DNA of 7,903 nucleotides from Prevotellaceae bacterium (GCA_031289995.1 JAITOI010000159.1:1-7903), one strand, 5' to 3'. Shown: positions 1-5,871, counted from the stretch's first letter. Notes: generated from the sequence alone by a model not told the origin. A program made the numbers and translations.

Positions 1-200
1 CCGACAAGACCGACAACCTGCTCCGCATGGCGCCCCACACCGCGCAGGAGCTCTGCGCCGACGTTTGGCCGCACCCCTACAGCCGCGAGCGCGCCGCCTA
101 CCCGCTGAGCTGGGTGCGGGTGGGCAAGTTTTTTCCGCACGTAGCGAAGGTTGATGGCGGGTATGGGGATAGGAATTTGGTGTGCACGAATTCTTGTTAG
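1..200 (+). CDS. gcvP: Glycine dehydrogenase (decarboxylating), P protein, C-terminal fragment
   Basis: This is the last 65 codons of a gene that begins before the window; the reading frame starts at base 3 and stops with TAG at 198-200. The P protein is the PLP-dependent subunit of the cytoplasmic glycine cleavage system; it decarboxylates glycine and passes the aminomethyl group to the lipoyl H protein. Recognition rests on the highly conserved C-terminal tail. It contains MAPHTAQELCADVW, then PYSRERAAYPLSWVR, then GKFFPHVAKVDGGYGDRNLVC, which matches the family pattern of an NAPHT-like motif, PYSRE-AAYP and a terminal YGDRNL-C. The catalytic lysine lies upstream of the window and cannot be checked. 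The remaining tail is intact, without frameshift, and is followed 25 bp later by a strong terminator, so gcvP is probably the last gene of its transcript. Identity is near certain from family knowledge. Confidence 0.93.
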   Translation, partial: DKTDNLLRMAPHTAQELCADVWPHPYSRERAAYPLSWVRVGKFFPHVAKVDGGYGDRNLVCTNSC

Positions 201-225
201 CGGAAAAAGGTTTTATCCCTGTCGG

Positions 226-269
226 AAAAAAGGTATGGACTTGTCCGTCGTCAAGTCCGTACCTTTTTT
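226..269 (+). terminator. Strong, probably bidirectional hairpin terminator after gcvP
   Basis: Arms 226-243 (AAAAAAGGTATGGACTTG) and 252-269 (CAAGTCCGTACCTTTTTT) pair over 18 positions with one T/G mismatch, which is a G-U wobble in RNA. They enclose an 8-nt loop. The A tract on the left and the T tract on the right give a U-tail on either strand, so it could stop transcription in both directions. It sits 25 bp after the gcvP stop. Confidence 0.88.
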
Positions 270-316
270 AGGGAGGGGAAAGGTATATACATGTCGGGTA
301 TTTGAAACCTTGCAGG

Positions 317-377
317 CAGAGTCTCTGAAGTCCCGCATGGGACGGCACTTTATTAACCGTAGGCTTTAGCCTACGGT
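317..377. repeat. Cluster of three small inverted repeats, REP-like element
   Basis: Three palindromes follow one another. CAGAG-T-CTCTG lies at 317-327. GTCCC-gcat-GGGAC lies at 330-343. The perfect 9-bp stem ACCGTAGGC-ttta-GCCTACGGT lies at 356-377, extendable to 10 bp by the inner T-A pair. None has a T-run after it, so they are not terminators. The ordered hairpins joined by GGCACTTTATTA resemble dispersed palindromic repeats I associate with intergenic regions of Bacteroidales genomes, but that resemblance is from memory. Only this one copy is visible in the window, so repeat status is an inference; the hairpins themselves are seen directly. Confidence 0.5.
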
Positions 378-460
378 CATGGCAACCCATCCGCGGTCTT
401 GCGCACGGAGCACAGCCCTCCTTCGGGGAACGGCTTACACTCGTGCGCCATGCAGACGTT

Positions 461-485
461 GTGCGATGCGCGATGCGATGCACAA
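461..485. repeat. TGCGA-rich low-complexity patch
   Basis: The stretch is built from overlapping GTGCGATGC, GCGATGC and GATGC words. TTGTGC at 459-464 and GCACAA at 480-485 flank it as a 6-bp inverted repeat. A longer patch of the same words occurs at 2417-2461, in front of another gene. No function can be assigned. Confidence 0.5.
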
Positions 486-527
486 GCGCAGCGCAGCCTG
501 CGGACAGCACATCTCAAATTTTATTTC

Positions 528-535
528 TACCTTTG
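528..535 (+). promoter_or_regulatory. Bacteroidetes-type promoter -7 element for the pirin gene
   Basis: TACCTTTG matches the TAnnTTTG -7 consensus of the primary sigma factor of Bacteroidetes and lies 28 bp before the pirin ATG. No clear TTTG-like -33 element is seen at the expected 19-21 bp upstream, so only the -7 half is supported. Confidence 0.6.
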
Positions 536-563
536 CCCCCCAACATAAAAAATCTTTGACCCC

Positions 564-1271
564 ATGCAAACCAAACTATTCAGCGCCTCCACGCGAGGCC
601 ACGCAGACCACGGCTGGCTCAACACCCACCACACCTTCAGCTTCGCCAGCTACCACGACCCCACGAGGGTGCACTTTGGCGCCCTGCGCGTGCTCAACGA
701 CGACCTGGTGCAGCCCGCCGAGGGCTTTGTCATGCACCCGCACAAGAACATGGAAATTATCTCCATCCCGCTCTACGGCGACCTCGAGCACAAGGATAGC
801 ATGGGCAACGCCGGCGTTATCCACGCGGGAGAGGTGCAGGTGATGAGCGCCGGCACAGGCGTGCTGCATAGCGAGTTCAACTCCAGCACCGACAAGCCGC
901 TCAACTTTTTTCAGATTTGGGTTTTTCCCAATCAGGACAACGTTGAGCCGCGCTACCAGCAGATGAAATTCGACTTTGCAACGCCCAACAAGCTGGTGCA
1001 AATTGTGTCGCCCAACCCCGACGACGACGGCCTGTGGATTTACCAAAATGCATGGTTCAGCATGGGCTTGTTCACCAAGGGCGCAGACCTCATCTACCGC
1101 ACGAAAAGCAGCGCCAACGGCGTGTTTGTGATGGTGGTCGAGGGCGATTTTTTGCTGGGCAATACTGCCCTGCATCGCAGGGATGGCCTGGCCGTTTCGG
1201 AGCTCGATGAGCTGACGCTAACGCCCACGTCGGAGAGCGCACGGGTGCTGCTGATGGAGCTGCCCATGTAG
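564..1271 (+). CDS. Pirin family protein (bicupin)
   Basis: The 235-residue product belongs to the pirin family of two-domain cupins, cytoplasmic proteins that bind one metal in the N-terminal barrel. Some members (E. coli YhhW, human pirin) show quercetin 2,3-dioxygenase activity in vitro; others act as protein partners or redox sensors, so the substrate here is open. Diagnostic features are the N-terminal RGHADHGWLNTHHTFSFASY (21-30 region), FGALRVLNDD, and FVMHPHKNMEIISIPLYGDLEHKDSMG. The GEVQVMSAGTGVLHSEFN segment follows. The expected metal ligands are all present: His58, His60, His102 and Glu104. The C-terminal cupin (about 140-235) is more variable, as usual. Length is normal for the YhhW-type subgroup. 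The ATG at 564 is chosen because MQTKLFSAS is a typical start and lies just downstream of a TACCTTTG promoter. It appears to be a single-gene transcript; the next gene has its own promoter. Confidence 0.93.
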   Translation: MQTKLFSASTRGHADHGWLNTHHTFSFASYHDPTRVHFGALRVLNDDLVQPAEGFVMHPHKNMEIISIPLYGDLEHKDSMGNAGVIHAGEVQVMSAGTGVLHSEFNSSTDKPLNFFQIWVFPNQDNVEPRYQQMKFDFATPNKLVQIVSPNPDDDGLWIYQNAWFSMGLFTKGADLIYRTKSSANGVFVMVVEGDFLLGNTALHRRDGLAVSELDELTLTPTSESARVLLMELPM

Positions 1272-1275
1272 CCCC

Positions 1276-1310
1276 TCAAATTTGAAAAATCAGATTTCAG
1301 ATTTCAAAAT
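1276..1310. repeat. AT-rich short repeats upstream of the aldolase promoter
   Basis: A perfect 10-bp palindrome, TCAAATTTGA (1276-1285), is followed by 7-bp units TCAGATT (1290-1296), TCAGATT (1297-1303) and TCAAAAT (1304-1310). The block fills most of the gap between the pirin stop and the aldolase -7 element and includes the likely -33 position. It resembles the TCTTCAAA repeats at 2483-2518 in composition and location. Confidence 0.5.
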
Positions 1311-1326
1311 ATTTTCTCTACCTTTG
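1295..1326 (+). promoter_or_regulatory. Promoter of the fructose-bisphosphate aldolase gene
   Basis: TACCTTTG at 1319-1326 fits the TAnnTTTG -7 consensus exactly. TTTC at 1295-1298, 20 bp upstream, is a near match to the TTTG -33 element. The start codon follows 29 bp after the -7 box, giving a leader of about 23 nt. Confidence 0.65.
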
Positions 1327-1355
1327 CGCCCGTAAACCAAAAAAAGTATTGAGCT

Positions 1356-2348
1356 ATGACTTCGTACAAAGAGTTGGGTCTTGTAAATTCACGAGAAATT
1401 TTCAAGAAGGCAATGGCAGGCAAGTACGCCATCCCCGCCTTTAACTTCAACAACATGGAGCAAATGCAGGCCATCATTCAGGCCTGCGTGGAGACCAAGT
1501 CGCCTGTGATTTTGCAGGTGTCGAGCGGCGCCCGAAAGTACGCCAACCAAACCCTGCTGCGCTACATGGCGCAAGGCGCGGTGGAGTACGCAAAGGAGCT
1601 GGGATGCAACATCCCCATCGTGCTGCACCTCGACCACGGCGACTCGTTCGAGATTTGCAAAAGCTGCATCGAGTACGGCTTCTCGAGCGTGATGATCGAC
1701 GGCTCGCACTTCCCCTACGACGAGAATGTGGCGCTCACCGCCAAGGTGGTGGACTACGCGCACAAGTACGACGTAACGGTGGAGGGCGAACTCGGCGTGC
1801 TGGCAGGCATCGAGGACGATGTGAAGGCCGAGCACCACACCTACACCGAGCCTTCGCAGGTGGAAGATTTCATGAAAAAAACAGGCGTTGATTCGCTCGC
1901 CATCTCCATCGGCACATCGCATGGCGCCAACAAATTCAAGCCCGAGCAGTGCACCCGCAACGCCGATGGCATCTTGATTCCGCCGCCCTTGCGCTTCGAC
2001 ATTCTCGCCGAGATTGAAGAGCGCATTCCCGGCTTCCCGATTGTGCTGCATGGCTCGTCGAGCGTGCCGCAGGAGCAGGTGGCCACCATCAACAAGTACG
2101 GCGGCAAGCTCAAGGATGCGGTGGGCATTCCCGAAGAGCAGCTGCGCCAGGCAGCCGCCTCTGCGGTATGCAAAATCAACATCGACAGCGACGGCAGGCT
2201 CGCCATGACAGCAGCCGTGCGCGAGGTGTTTGCCAACAAGCCCGAAGAGTTCGACCCGCGCAAGTATTTGGGCCCCGCTCGCGACTCCCTCAAGGAGCTG
2301 TACAAGCACAAGGTGCTGAACGTGCTTGGCAGCAACGATAAGGCGTAG
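1356..2348 (+). CDS. fba: Class II fructose-bisphosphate aldolase
   Basis: The 330-residue product is the zinc-dependent aldolase that interconverts fructose 1,6-bisphosphate with dihydroxyacetone phosphate and glyceraldehyde 3-phosphate in glycolysis and gluconeogenesis, in the cytoplasm. It is a single TIM barrel. Visible signatures are IPAFNFNNMEQMQAI near the N-terminus and LHLDHGDS (90-97), with catalytic Asp93 and zinc ligand His94. VEGELG (142-147) has the conserved acidic residues. GTSHG (186-190) has zinc ligand His189, and LHGSSS (231-236) has zinc ligand His232. KINIDSD (273-279) is the substrate-binding NID motif. Roles are assigned by alignment from memory to E. coli FbaA His110, His226, His264 and Asp109. 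All key residues are present and the length is normal. Tagatose-bisphosphate aldolases share the fold, but a single housekeeping gene of this type in Bacteroidales is most simply the glycolytic enzyme. It has its own promoter and a downstream hairpin terminator. Confidence 0.95.
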   Translation: MTSYKELGLVNSREIFKKAMAGKYAIPAFNFNNMEQMQAIIQACVETKSPVILQVSSGARKYANQTLLRYMAQGAVEYAKELGCNIPIVLHLDHGDSFEICKSCIEYGFSSVMIDGSHFPYDENVALTAKVVDYAHKYDVTVEGELGVLAGIEDDVKAEHHTYTEPSQVEDFMKKTGVDSLAISIGTSHGANKFKPEQCTRNADGILIPPPLRFDILAEIEERIPGFPIVLHGSSSVPQEQVATINKYGGKLKDAVGIPEEQLRQAAASAVCKINIDSDGRLAMTAAVREVFANKPEEFDPRKYLGPARDSLKELYKHKVLNVLGSNDKA

Positions 2349-2364
2349 CCGATGGCTGCGTAGC

Positions 2365-2412
2365 AAAAAATCAGGCTGCCTTTACGCTAACAAGGGTAGC
2401 CTGTTTTTTTTT
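2365..2412 (+). terminator. Hairpin terminator after the aldolase gene
   Basis: CAGGCT (2372-2377) pairs with AGCCTG (2398-2403), and CCTT inside pairs with AAGG across a small bulge and a loop of about 9 nt. A run of nine T follows (2404-2412), and an A-run at 2365-2370 precedes the stem. It lies 16 bp after the aldolase stop and is probably rho-independent, possibly active in both directions. Confidence 0.8.
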
Positions 2413-2416
2413 GAAC

Positions 2417-2461
2417 GCGATGTGCGAATGCGATGTGCGATATGTGATGTGCGATATGCGA
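2417..2461. repeat. Degenerate GCGATGTGCGA simple-sequence tract
   Basis: About 45 bp consist of repeated GCGATGTGCGA, TGCGATATG and GTGATGTGCGATATG variants, with no regular period. It echoes the shorter patch at 461-485. It lies in the gap between the aldolase terminator and the CBM9-like gene and shows no coding signal. Confidence 0.6.
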
Positions 2462-2482
2462 AAATGCACTGCCGTAAATCGC

Positions 2483-2518
2483 AATCTTCAAATCTTCAAA
2501 TCTTCAAATTTTCAAATT
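2483..2518. repeat. 8-bp tandem repeat (AATCTTCA) immediately before the CBM9-like gene
   Basis: AATCTTCA occurs three times head to tail (2483-2490, 2491-2498, 2499-2506), followed by the variant AATTTTCA (2507-2514) and AATT. It runs directly into an A8 tract and the ATG at 2526. No TAnnTTTG promoter is visible between the preceding terminator and this start, so the repeats occupy the place where the promoter should be. Eight-bp slippage here could change expression, but this is inference. Confidence 0.75.
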
Positions 2519-2525
2519 AAAAAAA

Positions 2526-3170
2526 ATGCTATCCGTCCCCTTTCTCCCTCTCCTCAACGCCGATGCCTTGGGCGATGAAGCCATGCGCAGCTTAGCCTGC
2601 CTGCCCTCGCACAGCATTGCCTGCGTCAGCTGGAAAGCCTTCAGCTATGCGCCGCAGGCCGAAGTAAAAATTGCGCAAACGGAAGCCTGCCTGCTGTTGC
2701 AGTACGCCGTGCGCGAAGCCTGTATTCGCGCCAAATTCACGCAGCCCAACGAGGCCGTGTGGACGGATTCGTGTGTGGAATTTTTTGTGTCGTTCGACGA
2801 CAAAAAAACATACTACAATCTCGAAACGAATTGCATCGGCACGCCGCTAATGCGCTACAACATTCGCCCGCACGAGGGGCCAATGGCCACGCCGCAGCAG
2901 CTGTCGCGCATCCGCACCCGCAGCACGCTGGGCGCTCAGCCCATTGCGGCGCAGAGCGGCGACTTCGCGTGGACGCTCACCTTGGCCATTCCCTACGACT
3001 GTTTTTTTGCGCACAGCTTCGCCAGCTTGCGCGGGCAAAATGTCTTCGCCAACTTCTACAAGTGCGGCGACGAGCTCGTGCAACCCCACTATCTGTCTAT
3101 GTTTCCCATCAACACGCCTGCGCCCAACTTTCACGTGCCCGAATTTTTTCAGCAGCTAAAAATGGCTTAG
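2526..3170 (+). CDS. Carbohydrate-binding family 9-like protein
   Basis: The 214-residue product matches the CBM9-like beta-sandwich family found widely in Bacteroidetes. Recognition rests on VSWKAF near 35-40 and AVWTDSCVEFFVSFDD followed by YYNLETNCIGTPLMRYN in the middle. The C-terminal NVFANFYKCGDELVQPHYLSMFPINTPAPNFHVPEFF is typical of this group. No signal peptide or lipobox is present: the N-terminus MLSVPFLPLLNADALG lacks the positive start and uniform hydrophobic core, so the protein is probably cytoplasmic. The classical CBM9 of xylanases binds sugar reducing ends, but these stand-alone forms have no proven ligand and no catalytic domain is attached. Length is normal for the single-domain form. 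The ATG directly follows an A8 tract. Only 42 bp, with no promoter motif, separate it from cysE, so the two may be cotranscribed, though a functional link is not obvious. Confidence 0.82.
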   Translation: MLSVPFLPLLNADALGDEAMRSLACLPSHSIACVSWKAFSYAPQAEVKIAQTEACLLLQYAVREACIRAKFTQPNEAVWTDSCVEFFVSFDDKKTYYNLETNCIGTPLMRYNIRPHEGPMATPQQLSRIRTRSTLGAQPIAAQSGDFAWTLTLAIPYDCFFAHSFASLRGQNVFANFYKCGDELVQPHYLSMFPINTPAPNFHVPEFFQQLKMA

Positions 3171-3212
3171 CGTACCGCCAAAAATCATCGTCAAAAATTA
3201 CCACTCAAAGCT

Positions 3213-4097
3213 ATGAACCCAGCTCTCGAATTGCTAATGCCAGCGCCCGATGCAAGGCTTGCCACATCAGCTGCTGCGCCGCCAAATATCGACACGGTGA
3301 GCCGCCTAATGCAGCTGGCCAAGGCCATCATTTTTCCCGACTATTTTGGCCTGCGCAGCAGCAGCGAATTTCTTTGCCGACAGCGTCTGGAGAGCGATGT
3401 GGAGCAGCTCTGCACGCTGCTCGAAGGGCAGGTGGCAGCCTGCTTCGGCTTCTTTGCTTCGCAGGGTAGCGAGCTGCAAAGCGAAGCGGTGGGCGACATT
3501 GCGCTGCGCTTCGTGGCGCGCTTGCACGAGGTGAAGCGTATGCTCTACTCCGACGTCGATGCCGTCTACAACGGCGACCCTGCCGCCACCTCCCACGGCG
3601 AGGTCATTTTTTGCTACCCCGCCATCAACGCTATGCTGCACTACCGCGTGGCGCACGAGCTGCTGCTGCTTGGTGTGCCCGTGCTGCCGCGCATCATCAC
3701 CGAGCTGGCGCACGCTGCAACCGGCATTGACATTCATCCGGGAGCCAACATCGGCGAGCGTTTTGCTATCGACCACGGCACCGGTGTGGTCATCGGAAGC
3801 ACCTGCATCATTGGCAGCGGAGTCAAGCTGTACCAAGGAATCACGTTGGGCGCACGAAGCTTCACCATCGACAGCGATGGCCTCCCCGTTGACCTGCCGC
3901 GCCACCCCATCATCGAGGACAACGTGGTGGTTTACGCCAACACTACCATCCTTGGGCGCATCACCGTGGGGCACGATTCGGTGATTGGCGGCAACGTGTG
4001 GCTGGTGCACAGCGTGCCGCCACACTCGCACATCGCGCAGCGTCCGCAGACCACCAGCAAGCGGCCTTTGATGTTCGAAGAAGGGGAAGGAATTTGA
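3213..4097 (+). CDS. cysE: Serine O-acetyltransferase
   Basis: The 294-residue enzyme transfers acetyl from acetyl-CoA to L-serine, giving O-acetylserine, the first step of cysteine synthesis in the cytoplasm. The N-terminal 1-170 is alpha-helical. A left-handed hexapeptide beta-helix follows, beginning at TGIDIHPGANIGERFAIDHG (170-189). The catalytic dyad of the family is present as Asp173 (GIDIHP) and His188 (IDHGTG). The acetyl-CoA side carries LYQGITLGA. An extended loop, SFTIDSDGLPVDLPRHP (216-232), interrupts the helix before IIEDNVVVYANTTILG; I believe such a loop occurs in long-form Bacteroidetes SATs. The protein ends in GEGI; a C-terminal isoleucine is what docks SAT into the CysK active site. 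Family feedback inhibition by cysteine may apply. Met9 is a possible alternative start. The gene is convergent with the response regulator, 11 bp away, and near cysK. No TAnnTTTG promoter lies directly upstream. Confidence 0.92.
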   Translation: MNPALELLMPAPDARLATSAAAPPNIDTVSRLMQLAKAIIFPDYFGLRSSSEFLCRQRLESDVEQLCTLLEGQVAACFGFFASQGSELQSEAVGDIALRFVARLHEVKRMLYSDVDAVYNGDPAATSHGEVIFCYPAINAMLHYRVAHELLLLGVPVLPRIITELAHAATGIDIHPGANIGERFAIDHGTGVVIGSTCIIGSGVKLYQGITLGARSFTIDSDGLPVDLPRHPIIEDNVVVYANTTILGRITVGHDSVIGGNVWLVHSVPPHSHIAQRPQTTSKRPLMFEEGEGI

Positions 4098-4108
4098 TGC
4101 GCTCAGCG

Positions 4109-4750
4109 CTAAATGACGTACTCGCTAACGTCAATGATACCGGCGCGTAGGGCATACTTCACCGCGTCGTGAACGTTGTTGATTTCGAGCTTGCGAAAAA
4201 TATTTTTGCGGTGCGTGTTGATGGTGTGAAAGCTCAAATTTCGTTCGTAGGCAATCTCTTTTGTCGTCTTACCCATGGCCACTTCGTGCAGCACCCAAAC
4301 CTCCGCCTGCGTTAGCTTTACGACGCCCGACGAGGGCGGCATATCCTCGGCAAGCAGCTGCGCCACCGCCTCGCAAACGTAGGTATCGCCTCGCACGGCG
4401 CAAACCAAAGCATCCTCAATTTCGCAGCGCGAATCGGTTTTCATCACCACGCTAAACCGCAATTCCGATAGCATCACCTGTAGCAAAAAATGCCGCGTGA
4501 GCTCGTCCGAAAACAGCACCCACACTGCCTGCGCGTGCCGCGTCTTCATGTTTATCAGCTGCGGTTCCGACAGGTCGAACAGCGTGTAGTCTACCACCAC
4601 CACTGCGTTTGGCGCGGCCAGCAGCTGCGCCTTCAGCTCGGAGCGCGAGCCAACTTCGGCCACACCTTTACGGTAGCCAAGCCGCGCCAGCGTTGACCTC
4701 ACACCCTCGCGCGTGGCGAATTGGTTATCGGCTAAAATGAAGTGTTGCAT
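4109..4750 (-). CDS. LuxR/FixJ-type response regulator transcription factor
   Basis: The 213-residue protein has an N-terminal receiver domain (about 1-125) and a C-terminal LuxR-type helix-turn-helix (about 144-206). The receiver keeps the main functional positions: acidic Asp8 in ILADNQ, probable phosphoacceptor Asp54 in [10 protein letters not shown], switch residue Ser81 and Lys104 in VVMKTD. The usual second acidic residue at position 9 is Asn, and the region after Asp54 is divergent, so phosphorylation may be weak or altered. The HTH reads [20 protein letters not shown] (146-165), followed by [23 protein letters not shown], which is a complete GerE signature. No sensor kinase is encoded nearby. 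It faces cysE tail to tail and is divergent from cysK, with its own TATCTTTG promoter, so control of cysteine synthesis genes is a reasonable but unproven guess. The ATG at 4750 lies about 24 bp below that promoter. Confidence 0.88.
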   Translation of the reverse strand: MQHFILADNQFATREGVRSTLARLGYRKGVAEVGSRSELKAQLLAAPNAVVVVDYTLFDLSEPQLINMKTRHAQAVWVLFSDELTRHFLLQVMLSELRFSVVMKTDSRCEIEDALVCAVRGDTYVCEAVAQLLAEDMPPSSGVVKLTQAEVWVLHEVAMGKTTKEIAYERNLSFHTINTHRKNIFRKLEINNVHDAVKYALRAGIIDVSEYVI

Positions 4751-4774
4751 TGTTTTGTCGTTTATTCAGCGCTG

Positions 4775-4782
4775 CAAAGATA
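4775..4782 (-). promoter_or_regulatory. Promoter -7 element of the response regulator gene
   Basis: CAAAGATA on the plus strand reads TATCTTTG on the minus strand, an exact TAnnTTTG match, 24 bp before the response regulator start. A T-rich TTTTTC on the minus strand about 17-21 bp further upstream may serve as a weak -33 element. It is back to back with the cysK promoter. Confidence 0.65.
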
Positions 4783-4820
4783 CGGCTTTTTCAGCGCACG
4801 AAAAATACCACGTTTGTGCT

Positions 4821-4852
4821 ATTGTGCAGGTGCCACATTTGCCCTATCTTTG
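4821..4852 (+). promoter_or_regulatory. Promoter of cysK
   Basis: ATTG at 4821-4824 and TATCTTTG at 4845-4852, spaced by 20 bp, fit the Bacteroidetes TTTG-N19-21-TAnnTTTG promoter. Transcription would begin near 4859, leaving a leader of about 45 nt that is A-rich before the ATG. This placement shows that the upstream in-frame ATG at 4742 cannot be the cysK start. Confidence 0.72.
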
Positions 4853-4903
4853 CCGTCGATTTTAGAACAAAAAATAAACAATAACAATCAAAAAAAAATC
4901 GCA

Positions 4904-5851
4904 ATGTCAAAGATTGCACAGAGGCTTACCGACCTCATCGGTAACACACCGCTGCTCGAGCTCAACGCCTACGCAGCCACCAAAAATTTCGCAGCGCGGC
5001 TCATCGCCAAGCTCGAGTACTTCAACCCCGCGGGCAGCGTCAAAGACCGCATCGCGCTTGCGATGATTGAGGACGCCGAGGCCAAAGGCCTGCTCAAACC
5101 CGGCGCCACCATCATCGAGCCAACCAGCGGCAACACCGGCGTTGGCCTCGCTTTCGTGGCAGCCAGCAAGGGCTACAAGCTCGTGCTCACGATGCCCGAA
5201 ACGATGAGCCTTGAGCGCCGCAACCTCCTCAAAGCGCTGGGCGCAACGCTTGTGCTCACGCCAGGCGCAGAGGGTATGAAGGGGGCAATTGCTAAGGCTG
5301 TTGCGCTGCGTCAGGAAACGCCAGACGCAGTCATCCTGCAGCAGTTCGAAAACCCCGCCAATCCTGCCGTTCACGAGCGTGACACCGCCGAAGAAATTTG
5401 GCGCGACACCGACGGCAAGGTTGACATTTTTGTTTCCGGCGTAGGCACCGGTGGCACGGTAAGCGGCGTGGGTGTTGGGCTAAAGAGGCACAACCCAAAC
5501 GTTGTCATCATCGCTGTCGAGCCGCAAGACTCGCAGGTGTTGGCGGGAGGCAAGCCCGGCCCGCACAAAATTCAGGGCATCGGCGCAGGCTTTGTGCCCA
5601 AGATTTACAACTCAAGCGTGGTTGATAAAATCATCGCAGTGAGCAACGACAACGCCATTCGCACCAGCCGCGAGCTGGCCAAGACCGAGGGGTTGCTGGT
5701 GGGCATATCGTCGGGTGCCGCTGCCTACGTGGCTTCCGACCTTGCCGAGCTTCCCGAAAACAAGGGAAAAAACATCGTTGTGCTCCTGCCCGACACCGGC
5801 GAGCGCTACCTCTCCACCATCCTCTACGCCTTCGACGAATATCCGCTGTAG
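4904..5851 (+). CDS. cysK: Cysteine synthase (O-acetylserine sulfhydrylase)
   Basis: The 315-residue PLP enzyme makes L-cysteine from O-acetylserine and sulfide in the cytoplasm. Motifs in order are [11 protein letters not shown] (10-20) and [11 protein letters not shown], with the PLP Schiff-base Lys47. The substrate-binding loop TSGNTG is at 74-79 and QFENPANP at 147-154. The PLP phosphate-binding GTGGT is at 181-185. [12 protein letters not shown] (221-232) contributes to the site that receives the SAT C-terminus. GISSGAA is at 267-273 and [10 protein letters not shown] at 296-305. All conserved residues are present and the length is normal for CysK type A. The frame stays open upstream to 4742, but that part overlaps the promoter and the response regulator start. 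The ATG at 4904, giving [16 protein letters not shown] after an A8 run, matches the family start. The partner enzyme cysE is 0.8 kb upstream. A strong terminator follows 20 bp after the stop. Confidence 0.96.
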   Translation: MSKIAQRLTDLIGNTPLLELNAYAATKNFAARLIAKLEYFNPAGSVKDRIALAMIEDAEAKGLLKPGATIIEPTSGNTGVGLAFVAASKGYKLVLTMPETMSLERRNLLKALGATLVLTPGAEGMKGAIAKAVALRQETPDAVILQQFENPANPAVHERDTAEEIWRDTDGKVDIFVSGVGTGGTVSGVGVGLKRHNPNVVIIAVEPQDSQVLAGGKPGPHKIQGIGAGFVPKIYNSSVVDKIIAVSNDNAIRTSRELAKTEGLLVGISSGAAAYVASDLAELPENKGKNIVVLLPDTGERYLSTILYAFDEYPL

Positions 5852-5871
5852 GCGAGATGTAGCAAGGGATG

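Larger units (their letters stand above)
270..527. other. Gene-free intergenic region between gcvP and the pirin gene
   Basis: No convincing protein gene is present on either strand. Short open frames here (for example 268-510 on the minus strand and 379-843 on the plus strand) lack any recognisable domain and run through hairpins or into the pirin gene in another frame. The region holds a cluster of small inverted repeats (317-377) and a TGCGA-rich low-complexity patch (461-485). It ends in an AT-rich stretch (511-527) leading into the pirin promoter. Base composition is mixed: AT-rich at 270-310 and GC-rich at 390-500. The GC-rich part could be decayed coding sequence, but I cannot identify a parent gene. 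Confidence 0.6.

Noticed and set aside
151..369. 72-codon plus-strand open frame overlapping the gcvP tail
   Set aside because: It overlaps the conserved gcvP C-terminus in another frame, reads through the strong terminator at 226-269 and a hairpin, and shows no domain.
383..391. CAACCCATC, the reverse complement of GATGGGTTG from the rRNA leader repeat
   Set aside because: A 9-base match in 7.9 kb, without the rest of the core, is compatible with chance.
268..510. 80-codon minus-strand open frame in the gcvP-pirin gap
   Set aside because: It has no promoter, runs through the REP-like hairpins and the TGCGA patch, and gives a low-complexity Arg/Cys-rich peptide with no recognisable family.
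1389..2366. Long (325-codon) minus-strand open frame antisense to the aldolase gene
   Set aside because: It is a mirror of GC-rich codon usage. The His/Val/Leu-rich product matches no family, while the plus strand is an intact aldolase with all active-site residues.
2326..2520. 64-codon plus-strand frame after the aldolase gene
   Set aside because: It runs through the aldolase terminator and both simple repeats, so it is translation of non-coding sequence.
3306..4031. 241-codon minus-strand open frame antisense to cysE
   Set aside because: Same explanation: the plus strand encodes a complete serine acetyltransferase and the antisense peptide shows no domain.
4099..4109. GCGCT-C-AGCGC palindrome between cysE and the response regulator as a terminator
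   Set aside because: The loop is too small, the stem too short and no T-run follows on either strand.
4742..4903. 54-codon N-terminal extension of cysK in frame
   Set aside because: It spans the predicted cysK promoter and overlaps the divergent gene start. The family N-terminus begins at [16 protein letters not shown] (4904).
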